Source of the DNA: Thiobacillus sp. | GTDB lineage: Bacteria; Pseudomonadota; Gammaproteobacteria; Burkholderiales; Thiobacillaceae | NCBI GenBank assembly: GCA_020217265.1 | Contig: JAIWOS010000166.1 | Span: 1-19,741 of the forward strand | DNA length: 19,741 nt | Direction: 5' to 3' | Shown here: piece by piece, positions 1 to 6,915 of the stretch | Position numbering within the stretch: position 1 is the first letter of the stretch | Layout: the number at the start of each line of letters is the position of its first letter | Position numbers and translations under genes: made by a program | The notes under the pieces: model-generated | Databases searched by the model: none | The model's input: only the letters and a program-made list of their open reading frames with translations | What the model was told of the DNA's origin: nothing

Positions 1-368
1 CAGGCGAGCAGGCGCCCGGCGCGCGCCAGCAGCCAGTCGCGCGCCAGGGCGTGCGGATCGGCGCCAGGTGCGGCGTAGAGGTGCAGCACCCGGCCGCGCC
101 GGACAGTTTCCGGGAACAGCGCAGGATGGAGTTCCAGGCTGAGCGTCTGGCCCAGATACGATACGGACAGCACGCGCGACGCCGCCTCGCATGGCACCCG
201 CGCCTGCATCTTCTGCCACGCTCGCGTGAGCCACTCGCGCTGGCGAATCACATAGGTCTCGATTTCGTCGCGCGGCGTCCACACGGGCGCGTGGATGCGC
301 ACTTCCTGCGGGGTGACGGTGAGCCCCAGCGTGCGGCGACGCCGCGAGCGGCGCAGCGCGTAGGGCAC
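1..368 (-). CDS. YgjP-like M48 family metallopeptidase (DUF45), 3' end missing
   Basis: The gene is cut by the left edge; about 122 residues of the N-terminal half are present. The translation has the pattern I associate with the YgjP/DUF45 family (SprT-like metallopeptidases): a basic stretch (ALRRSRRRTLGLTV), then VRIHAPVWTP, then the helix IRQREWLTRAWQKM, then YLGQTLSLEL. The zinc-binding HExxH motif would lie beyond the edge, so the catalytic residues cannot be checked. No ATG lies between the upstream in-frame stop (429-431) and the conserved region. The first standard start is GTG at 368, but similar residues upstream of it (LLQLG) suggest translation may begin earlier, at a CTG near 390 or 416. 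It is the last visible gene of the glyQ operon, 28 bases after the acyltransferase stop. Family assignment is from memory of the family pattern. Confidence 0.72.
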   Translation of the reverse strand, partial: MPYALRRSRRRRTLGLTVTPQEVRIHAPVWTPRDEIETYVIRQREWLTRAWQKMQARVPCEAASRVLSVSYLGQTLSLELHPALFPETVRRGRVLHLYAAPGADPHALARDWLLARAGRLLA

Positions 369-396
369 GGCGGCCGCGCCGAGTTGCAGCAGGCCA

Positions 397-1119
397 CTAT
401 TGGCGCGCGGCAGCAGGGGGCAGCCTCGTCATTTCGGTTTCGATCCAGGCTTCGACGGCGCGGGTGAGTTCTGCCGCGCTCTTGCCGGCGCTGTCGATCG
501 CGGGGCCGATGCGCACGGTGACGGTGCCGGGGCGCTTGATGAAGGCGTTCTTGGGCCACACCTCGCCCGCGTTGTGGGCCACGGGCACCACCGGCGCGCC
601 AGATTCTGCCGCCAGCCAGCTGCCGCCGATGCCGTATTTGCCCTTTTCGCCCGGCGCCACGCGCGTGCCTTCGGGGAACACCAGCACCCAGAACCCTTCC
701 GCCAGTTTGGCCTTGCCCTGGCTCACGATCTGCTTCAGCGCCTCGCGGCCGGCGCTGCGGTCGATGGCGATGGGGTTGAGCAGGCGGAAGCCCCAGCCGA
801 AGAACGGAATTTTCAACAACTCCTGCTTGATGACGGGCGACACCGGCGGAAACAGGCACAGGAACGCCACGGTCTCCCACGCCGACTGATGCTTGGCAAG
901 GATGATCGCCGGCTGCCCGGGCAGATGCTCGATGCCTTCCACCACATAACGGATGCCGAGCACGGCGCGCGCCAGCCAGATCACCAGATGGTTGTAGCGG
1001 GTGATGATGCGGTAGCGCGTGCGCGCGGAAAACGGAAAGGTGAACAGGGCCACGAGGCTGAACAGGATCGTCAGCGCCGTCTGCAGCACCGCAAAAACCA
1101 GCGAGCGGATCAGGTTCAT
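397..1119 (-). CDS. plsC: 1-acyl-sn-glycerol-3-phosphate acyltransferase (PlsC family)
   Basis: This 240-aa protein should transfer an acyl chain to the sn-2 position of lysophosphatidic acid, giving phosphatidic acid at the inner membrane. A hydrophobic N-terminal helix (about residues 5-30) anchors it. The acyltransferase block I appears as H77-QSAW-E82, an HX4E variant of the usual HX4D, and block III is FPEGTR at 148-153. Block II-like GWGFRLLNPIAIDR (108-121) and block IV-like APVVPVAHNAG (175-185) are also present. The ATG at 1119 overlaps the gmhB stop (ATGA), which supports both this start and translational coupling. PlsC-like proteins in this operon position may act in general phospholipid synthesis or have another acyl acceptor; the sequence alone does not say which. 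Confidence 0.9.
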   Translation of the reverse strand: MNLIRSLVFAVLQTALTILFSLVALFTFPFSARTRYRIITRYNHLVIWLARAVLGIRYVVEGIEHLPGQPAIILAKHQSAWETVAFLCLFPPVSPVIKQELLKIPFFGWGFRLLNPIAIDRSAGREALKQIVSQGKAKLAEGFWVLVFPEGTRVAPGEKGKYGIGGSWLAAESGAPVVPVAHNAGEVWPKNAFIKRPGTVTVRIGPAIDSAGKSAAELTRAVEAWIETEMTRLPPAAARQ

Positions 1120-1655
1120 GCCGCGGCCAGCAGGTGATCGACCACGCAGCTCAGGTCGTCGAACACCGCCGTCTCTTCCGGCAAACCTCCAGCTGCCAGC
1201 GTCTTCTTGCCCTTGCCGGTCTGCACCAGCAGGGGCTTCGCCCCCACGCTCGTCGCGGCCAGCAGGTCGCGCAAGGAATCGCCCACCGACGGCACGCCCC
1301 TGAGATCGCTGCCGTAGCGCGCGGCAATCTCGTTCAGCATGCCGGCGCGCGGCTTGCGGCATTCGCAGTTCATGTCGGCCGCGTGCGGGCAGTAGAACAC
1401 CGCCTCGATGCGCCCGCCCGCCTGTGCAACCGCCTTGTGCATCTTGGCGTGAATGGCGTTCAGCGTCGCCATCTCGAACAGTCCGCGCGCAAGGCCCGAC
1501 TGATTGGTCGCCACCACCACGCGCCAGCCCTCGCGCGTCAGCCGCGCGATCGCTTCCAGGCTGCCGGGAATGGGTTTCCATTCGTCCGGCGACTTGATGA
1601 ACTGGTCGGAGTCGAAGTTGATGACGCCGTCGCGGTCGAGAATGATGAGCTTCAT
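1116..1655 (-). CDS. gmhB: D-glycero-beta-D-manno-heptose-1,7-bisphosphate 7-phosphatase
   Basis: This 179-aa HAD-family phosphatase removes the C7 phosphate from heptose bisphosphate during ADP-heptose synthesis for the lipopolysaccharide inner core. It opens with the DRDG motif, giving nucleophile D7 and acid/base D9. ATNQSGLARG (49-58) is the HAD motif II region, and VGDSLRDL (124-131) carries the metal-binding acidic residue D126. A zinc-binding cluster C89-x-H91...C97-x-C99 is visible, typical of GmhB. Length is normal for the family. It starts 10 bases after the glyS stop and overlaps the acyltransferase gene by 4 bases. Its presence implies a heptose-containing LPS core. Confidence 0.93.
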   Translation of the reverse strand: MKLIILDRDGVINFDSDQFIKSPDEWKPIPGSLEAIARLTREGWRVVVATNQSGLARGLFEMATLNAIHAKMHKAVAQAGGRIEAVFYCPHAADMNCECRKPRAGMLNEIAARYGSDLRGVPSVGDSLRDLLAATSVGAKPLLVQTGKGKKTLAAGGLPEETAVFDDLSCVVDHLLAAA

Positions 1656-1665
1656 GAACGAAATG

Positions 1666-3789
1666 TTACGCCGCCAGCCGCGACAAGTCTGCCACCCGGT
1701 TCATCGTCTGATGCAACTGGTTCAGCAGCGCCAGGCGGTTGGCCTTGAGCGCGGGGTCGTCGGCGTTGACCATCACCTTGTCGAAGAAGGCATCGACCGG
1801 GGTTTTAAGCGCGGCGAGCTTCTGCAGCGAGGCGGTGTAGTCGCCGGCTTCGAAGGCGACGGTCGCCTGCGGGGCGATCTCGCGCAAGGCCGCGAACAGG
1901 GCGCGCTCCGCGTCCTCCACGAAGCGCGCCGGGTCGGCCTCGCCACCCACTTCGCCCTCGGCTTTCTTCAGAATATTGCCAACGCGCTTGTTGGCGGCGG
2001 CGAGGCTGGGGGACTCGGGCAATTGCGCGAATTCACGCACAGCACGAATCCGCTTCACGACTTCATGCAGAGGCGGCATGTTGGCAAACACGGCCGCCAC
2101 TGCTTCCAGACCGAATACCGGCGCCAGCTGATTCGCATTGCGCTCGTAAATGAAGAGTTTCATTTCCTCGGCGACGTTCTCGGCAAGTAGACCTTGGGGG
2201 AACACGGACAAGCTGAAAGCGATCAGCTCATCGAGATCAAGGCGCAGCTCCGTCCCCTGTAAACCCGATACGCCGCCGAGCAGCTGGAATGACTTGATGA
2301 CTGACAACGCATGACGACGCAAGGCAAACGGGTCCTTATCGCCAGTGGGCTTCAAACCAATGCCCCATATGCCTACCAGCGTCTCCATGCGGTCAGCGAT
2401 CTGCAAAACTTCACTGATGAGATTGGAAACATCTTCCGTCTCGTTGCGGCGTACGAGGTACTGGTCGGCGATCGCCTGGGCAACGCGTTCATCCTCGCCA
2501 TCGTGACGCGCGTAGTAGCCGCCCATGATGCCCTGCAGCTCGGGAAACTCTCCGACCATCTCGGTCAGCAGATCGGCCTTGGCAAGCTGCGCGGCACGGT
2601 CGGCCAGATCGACATCGGCATCGACTTTTTCGGCCACCCATCGCGCAATCGCCCGCACCCGCTCGACCCGCTCGCCCTGCGTGCCAAGCTTGTTGTGATA
2701 CACCACTTTCGCCAACCCTGGCACCCGCGATTCCAGCGTCTTCTTCCGGTCCTGGTCGAAAAAGAACTTGGCGTCGGCGAGCCGTGGCCGCACCACGCGC
2801 TCGTTGCCGCCGATCACGGCCGTGGCGTCGGCCGGCGCGATGTTGGAGACGATGAGGAATTTGTTGGTGAGCTTGCCGGCCGCATCCAGCAGCGGGAAAT
2901 ACTTCTGGTTCGCCTTCATGGTGAGGATGAGGCATTCCTGCGGCACGTCGAGAAAGCCTGCCTCGAACTGGCCGACGAGCACGTTCGGCTTTTCCACCAG
3001 CGCGGTGACTTCATCCAGCAGCGCGTCATCGTCCACGGGGACGAGCCCCAGCGGCGCAGCGGCGGCCTGCAATTGCCGCACGATTTCCGCACGGCGGTCA
3101 GCGAAGCTGGCGATCACCGCACCTTCGTCGCGCAATTGCGCGGCGTAGCTGTCGGCATCGCGCAGCGTGATCGTCAGCTGCTTCGCTTCGAAGCGGTGTC
3201 CCTGCGTGGCGCGGCCAGCGTCCAGTCCCAGCACAGACACCGGCACGACGTCGGCCCCGTGCAACGCGACGAGGCCGTGTACCGGGCGCACGAAGTTGAC
3301 CGTGGTCCAGCCGTCGGCAAGCTGGTAGCTCATCACCTTGGGGATCGGCAGTTTCGCCATCGCGGCTTCGAGCGCTTTCTGCAAGCCTTCTGCGAGCGTT
3401 GCACCGGGAGCGACACTGTCGTGGAACAGGGCTTCATTCTTGCCCTCGCCTTCGCGCCGCAACCCGCTCACTGCGGATGCATCGGCCCCCAGCGCCGCCA
3501 GGCGCTTCAGCAGCGCCGGCGTCGGCTGGCCAGTGGCATCGAGGCCGACCGACACCGGCATCAGCTTGGTGGAAACAGGCTTGTCGGCGGCGCGCGCCCG
3601 CACGTTCTCGATATGCGCGCCGAGCCGGCGCGGCGAGGCGAAGTTGACGACCGTCGCGTGTGCTTCGGCCAACCCCTGCGCGATGAGGCTTTCGGCCAGC
3701 GCGGCGGCAAAGGCTTCGCCCAGCTTTTTCAGCGCCTTGGGCGGCAGTTCTTCGGTGAAGAGTTCGACCAGGAGATTCTGCATGGTCAT
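1666..3789 (-). CDS. glyS: Glycyl-tRNA synthetase beta subunit
   Basis: This is the beta subunit of the alpha2/beta2 bacterial glycyl-tRNA synthetase, which recognises tRNA-Gly while GlyQ activates glycine. The N-terminus LLVELFTEELPPKALKKL is diagnostic, as are SPRRLGAHI and GNERVVRPRLADAKFFFDQD. The C-terminal part resembles the DALR anticodon-binding region and ends with LLNQLHQTMNRVADLSRLAA. At about 707 aa the length is normal. Three ATGs cluster at 3792, 3789 and 3783. I prefer 3789 because an AAGGAGG ribosome-binding site sits 7 bases upstream of it. The ATG at 3792 overlaps the glyQ stop (ATGATG), so the genes are translationally coupled whichever start is used. The TAA stop lies 10 bases before gmhB. 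Confidence 0.96.
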   Translation of the reverse strand: MTMQNLLVELFTEELPPKALKKLGEAFAAALAESLIAQGLAEAHATVVNFASPRRLGAHIENVRARAADKPVSTKLMPVSVGLDATGQPTPALLKRLAALGADASAVSGLRREGEGKNEALFHDSVAPGATLAEGLQKALEAAMAKLPIPKVMSYQLADGWTTVNFVRPVHGLVALHGADVVPVSVLGLDAGRATQGHRFEAKQLTITLRDADSYAAQLRDEGAVIASFADRRAEIVRQLQAAAAPLGLVPVDDDALLDEVTALVEKPNVLVGQFEAGFLDVPQECLILTMKANQKYFPLLDAAGKLTNKFLIVSNIAPADATAVIGGNERVVRPRLADAKFFFDQDRKKTLESRVPGLAKVVYHNKLGTQGERVERVRAIARWVAEKVDADVDLADRAAQLAKADLLTEMVGEFPELQGIMGGYYARHDGEDERVAQAIADQYLVRRNETEDVSNLISEVLQIADRMETLVGIWGIGLKPTGDKDPFALRRHALSVIKSFQLLGGVSGLQGTELRLDLDELIAFSLSVFPQGLLAENVAEEMKLFIYERNANQLAPVFGLEAVAAVFANMPPLHEVVKRIRAVREFAQLPESPSLAAANKRVGNILKKAEGEVGGEADPARFVEDAERALFAALREIAPQATVAFEAGDYTASLQKLAALKTPVDAFFDKVMVNADDPALKANRLALLNQLHQTMNRVADLSRLAA

Positions 3790-4712
3790 CATGCCGCCTC
3801 CTTCTTGGCGAGCTGGGCCTGCACGTCCTCGGCCCACGCACGCGGCGCCATCGGAAAGCCCAGCCGCGCGCGGCTATCGAGATAGCTCTTCGCCACGCTG
3901 CGCGCCAGATTGCGGATACGGCCGATGTAGGCGGCGCGCTCGGTCACCGAGATCGCCCCGCGCGCGTCGAGCAGGTTGAAGGTGTGTGCGGCTTTCAGTA
4001 CCTGTTCGTACGCCGGCAGCGCGAGCTGCGCCGCCATCAGTTCCTGCGCCTTCTTCTCGTGGGCAGCAAAGGCCGTCAACAGAAACTCGACGTCGCTGTG
4101 CTCGAAGTTGTAGGTCGACTGCTCGACCTCGTTCTGGTGGTAGACGTCGCGGTAGGTGAGGCCCTCGGTCCACACGAGGTCGTACACGCTTTCCACACCC
4201 TGCAGGTACATCGCCAGCCGCTCCAGACCGTAGGTGATCTCGCCGGTGATCGGCTTCACGTCGATGCCGCCAACCTGCTGGAAGTAGGTGAACTGGGTGA
4301 CTTCCATGCCGTTCAGCCACACCTCCCAGCCCAGCCCCCACGCACCGAGCGTGGGGTTCTCCCAGTCGTCCTCCACGAAGCGCACGTCGTTCTTTTTCAG
4401 GTCGAAGCCCAGCGCTTCGAGCGAGCCCAGATACAGCTCCAGAATGTCCGCCGGCGCGGGTTTCAGCACCACCTGGAATTGGTAGTAATGCTGCAACCGG
4501 TTCGGGTTGTCGCCGTAGCGGCCGTCCTTGGGCCGGCGGCTGGGTTGCACGTAGGCGGCCTTCCACGGCTCGGGCCCCAGCGCGCGCAGGAAGGTGGCGG
4601 TGTGGCTGGTGCCCGCGCCGACCTCCATGTCGTAGGGTTGCAACAGCGCGCAACCGCGCTCGGCCCAGTAGCGCTGCAGGGTGAGGATGATGTCCTGGAA
4701 GGTGGGTTTCAC
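3789..4712 (-). CDS. glyQ: Glycyl-tRNA synthetase alpha subunit
   Basis: This 307-aa class II catalytic subunit forms glycyl-adenylate and charges tRNA-Gly together with GlyS. The family's near-invariant blocks are visible: [13 protein letters not shown] at the N-terminus, [14 protein letters not shown], then [36 protein letters not shown] and [16 protein letters not shown]. The reading frame is open well upstream, but similarity begins at the TFQDII segment, so I place the start at the GTG at 4712, two residues before it. It overlaps the glyS start. The 58-base gap to the upstream kinase gene probably holds the operon promoter. Confidence 0.96.
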   Translation of the reverse strand: MKPTFQDIILTLQRYWAERGCALLQPYDMEVGAGTSHTATFLRALGPEPWKAAYVQPSRRPKDGRYGDNPNRLQHYYQFQVVLKPAPADILELYLGSLEALGFDLKKNDVRFVEDDWENPTLGAWGLGWEVWLNGMEVTQFTYFQQVGGIDVKPITGEITYGLERLAMYLQGVESVYDLVWTEGLTYRDVYHQNEVEQSTYNFEHSDVEFLLTAFAAHEKKAQELMAAQLALPAYEQVLKAAHTFNLLDARGAISVTERAAYIGRIRNLARSVAKSYLDSRARLGFPMAPRAWAEDVQAQLAKKEAA

Positions 4713-4740
4713 GGCGGCTGGACGTAGTCGGAAAGCCGCG

Positions 4741-4746
4741 ATTTTA
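4741..4746 (-). promoter_or_regulatory. Probable -10 element (TAAAAT) of the glyQ operon
   Basis: Reading the minus strand, TAAAAT lies about 28 bases upstream of the glyQ GTG. It is followed by CGCGGCTTTCCGA, nearly the same downstream sequence that follows the TAGAAT of the ABC-F gene promoter. No convincing -35 hexamer is visible. A second candidate, TAGAAT at 4768-4773, overlaps the stop codon of the kinase gene. Confidence 0.4.
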
Positions 4747-4770
4747 GCGTGCTTGGGTAAGGTTTGGATT

Positions 4771-6096
4771 CTACCCGGCTGTATGCAACGGCAAACGCAC
4801 ACTGAACATCGACCCCTTGCCGATGCGGGAACACACCTTGACCTCGTGCCCAAGCAATTCGGCCTGGCGTTGTACCAGGGCGAGGCCAAGTCCGTGCCCA
4901 ACGTCGGCGTCGGAAGCCGTGTCGTCGAAGCGCCGGTAGGCTTCGAACAGCATGGGGATGCGTTCTTCGGGTATGCCGGGCCCGGTGTCGTACACCTGGA
5001 TTTCGATGGCATCGCCGCGCCGCCGCGCGCCGATCAAAACGCCACCGCGCGACGTGTAACGCACGGCATTACCCACCAGGTTGTCGAGGATGGACTGAAG
5101 CATTTTCTGGTCGCTGACCACCACGCCGTCCGTCGCGACAAAGCGCAGGCGCAGACCTTTTTCACTGGCCAGTTGTGCCTGCTGGTTGCGGGTGGATTCG
5201 AACAGGTTGGCCAGACGGATGGCGCGCCGATGCGGCCTGACTTCTCCCGCTTCGAGGCGGGAAAGTTCCAGCAGACGGCCAATCTGGCTATTGACTGACG
5301 CCAGTGCAAGTCCTGTCTTGTCGGCCAGGCTCCGCAGTGACTCACCCAGCGGGTCGGGCTGCTGACGGGCGATCTTGTGCAGATAAGCGTTGAACATGCC
5401 CATTGCCTGAACCGGCTGGCGCAGGTCATGGCTCACACCCGCCAGGAAGAGCGAGCGCGATCGGCTGAGTGCCTGCTGCTCCGCGACCAGGCCTTCTTTT
5501 TCCAGTTGCAGGCGGTAGGCCTGCCATAGCGCCCGGTGCGTAACGCGGTTATAGGCGAGCAGCACCAGCATGTAGGCAAGGACAGTCAGCCCGCCGGCAA
5601 GATAAACCGCCGTGCCTATCCACAGCGATTTTGCGACGTAGGGTATCAGGATCGTCAAAACGTAAACGGGAAACGCGGCGCGCAGACTCGACAAAGGCGT
5701 AACCGCCCCCCCGGTCATTCCGACCAGGGTGGCGGTGGTGAAAAAATCGAGTGGGGTGTTCTCACCCTTGAACACCAGCAAGACCAGGCTGCCCCAGGCC
5801 AGACCGCTGATGCCCACCAGCACGATGGCCTGCCGTTCGGCACGCCGCAGCGTGTTTGCGTCCATCCGGGCCAGTCGAGGCCTGACCCAAAGCAACCAGC
5901 GTGCGCGCAAGGCAATGGCACACACTTGCACGGCCAGCCAGCCCCAGAGTGTCACATCGCCTGTTTCATTGACGAAATAGGCCGTACAGAGCAAACCCAC
6001 TATCAGATAGGCCAGCAGATTGACCGGGGTATGCCGCACCAGCAGTCCCAGCAAAAGCCGTCGGGTTTCAAGATCGAGCGAAGCGCTGTCGGCCAT
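4771..6096 (-). CDS. Membrane sensor histidine kinase (HisKA/HATPase_c)
   Basis: This 441-aa inner-membrane kinase should autophosphorylate and pass phosphate to the divergently encoded regulator. About five or six membrane segments occupy residues 25-182 without a recognisable periplasmic or PAS domain, so the signal may be sensed in or near the membrane. A coiled region (190-215) leads to the H box, [14 protein letters not shown], with H223 as phospho-acceptor. The HATPase domain has an N box ([12 protein letters not shown]343), G1 (DTGPG, 370-374) and G2 (GHGLGLAL, 400-407). There is no receiver domain. The [10 protein letters not shown] form of the H box is one I associate with kinases that pair with LuxR-type regulators, which fits the neighbour. 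The ATG at 6096 has no clear ribosome-binding site. The signal and target are unknown; nearby adhesins are candidate targets. Confidence 0.9.
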   Translation of the reverse strand: MADSASLDLETRRLLLGLLVRHTPVNLLAYLIVGLLCTAYFVNETGDVTLWGWLAVQVCAIALRARWLLWVRPRLARMDANTLRRAERQAIVLVGISGLAWGSLVLLVFKGENTPLDFFTTATLVGMTGGAVTPLSSLRAAFPVYVLTILIPYVAKSLWIGTAVYLAGGLTVLAYMLVLLAYNRVTHRALWQAYRLQLEKEGLVAEQQALSRSRSLFLAGVSHDLRQPVQAMGMFNAYLHKIARQQPDPLGESLRSLADKTGLALASVNSQIGRLLELSRLEAGEVRPHRRAIRLANLFESTRNQQAQLASEKGLRLRFVATDGVVVSDQKMLQSILDNLVGNAVRYTSRGGVLIGARRRGDAIEIQVYDTGPGIPEERIPMLFEAYRRFDDTASDADVGHGLGLALVQRQAELLGHEVKVCSRIGKGSMFSVRLPLHTAG

Positions 6097-6154
6097 GGGT
6101 AAACGGGGCGCGAAACCGGGCCTGAAAGGCGGCCGAACGGCATGCCGGGAAGAT

Positions 6155-6160
6155 TACAAT
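6155..6160 (+). promoter_or_regulatory. Possible -10 element (TACAAT) for the response regulator gene
   Basis: In the 90-base gap between the divergent kinase and regulator genes, TACAAT lies 26 bases before the regulator ATG at 6187. No good -35 hexamer is seen at the usual distance, so it may need an activator. Confidence 0.25.
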
Positions 6161-6186
6161 CAACGGCACTTTACGGGACATACGCC

Positions 6187-6816
6187 ATGTGCGACAAGAT
6201 CAGCATCGTCATTGCCGACGACCACCGACTGGTACGCGAAGGCATGCGCCTGCTCCTGGCAAGCGAGCCCGATTTCGAGGTGCTGGCGGGAGCGGGTGAC
6301 GGCCACGAAGCCCTGCGACTCGCGCGTGAATTGAGGCCGGATGTACTGGTGCTCGATCTGGGCCTGCCCGGGATTGACGGACTGGCGGTGGCGCGCCAAC
6401 TGATCCAGGAACGCTGTCCGTGCCGTCTGCTGGCCCTGTCGGCCCGTATGGATGCTGCCTCGGTGCGTACCGCGCTGGCTTACGGCATGAGCGGTTACAT
6501 CCCCAAAAGCGACGACAGTCTGGAACTGATCTCTGCCATCCGCACCGTGGCTGCGGGAGGGCACAGTTACAGTGCCAGCATCCTGCATCTGCTCGAAGTG
6601 GATTCGAACCAGCCCGCTTACACCATCACGCCCCGCGAGCGCGAAATTCTGGGGTGTGTCGCCCAAGGTCTCTCCAGCAAGCAGATTGCCGCGCAACTCC
6701 GGATCAGCGTGGCCACGGTGCACAAGCATCGCGAAAACCTTGGCCGGAAACTGGGCACGCGCAATGCCGCCGAACTGGCGGCTTACGCCATGCTTCACGG
6801 CATGGGTCTGAATTGA
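6187..6816 (+). CDS. NarL/FixJ-family (LuxR-type) response regulator
   Basis: This 209-aa protein has an N-terminal receiver domain and a C-terminal LuxR-type helix-turn-helix. In the receiver, D11/D12 form the acidic pocket, D57 in LVLDLGLPG is the phospho-acceptor, S85 is the switch residue and K107 the conserved lysine. The DNA-binding domain (about 147-205) reads TPREREILGCVAQGLSSKQI, then VATVHKHRENLGRKL. The frame is open to an ATG at 6142, but the receiver domain begins right after the ATG at 6187 (MCDKISIVIADDH), so I use the latter. It is divergent from the kinase and codirectional with the three adhesin genes that begin 99 bases downstream. Control of those adhesins is an inference from position. 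Confidence 0.92.
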   Translation: MCDKISIVIADDHRLVREGMRLLLASEPDFEVLAGAGDGHEALRLARELRPDVLVLDLGLPGIDGLAVARQLIQERCPCRLLALSARMDAASVRTALAYGMSGYIPKSDDSLELISAIRTVAAGGHSYSASILHLLEVDSNQPAYTITPREREILGCVAQGLSSKQIAAQLRISVATVHKHRENLGRKLGTRNAAELAAYAMLHGMGLN

Positions 6817-6841
6817 GCCGGGCTGAAGCCCCAGCGCGGGT

Positions 6842-6862
6842 ACGAAATTTTGCGTATTTCGT
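6842..6862. promoter_or_regulatory. Perfect interrupted palindrome upstream of the first adhesin gene
   Basis: ACGAAAT and ATTTCGT form a perfect 7-bp inverted repeat around a 7-base spacer, AT-rich against a GC-rich background. It lies 25 bases after the regulator stop and 53 bases before the adhesin ATG. The geometry fits a dimeric regulator such as a LuxR-type protein. It lacks the U-tract of an intrinsic terminator. Confidence 0.45.
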
Positions 6863-6915
6863 CGCACACAACCGGATGATGCAATACGCCATCCCAACTG
6901 CCTGCCTGTCCGATC

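Noticed and set aside
2311..3885. A 524-codon open frame on the plus strand
   Set aside because: It is antisense to glyS, has a composition rich in H, R and Q, and shows no domain; it reflects high GC content opposite a real gene.
6817..6836. GGGC-TGAA-GCCC after the response regulator gene as a terminator
   Set aside because: The stem is only 4 bp and no U-tract follows, so it cannot be supported.
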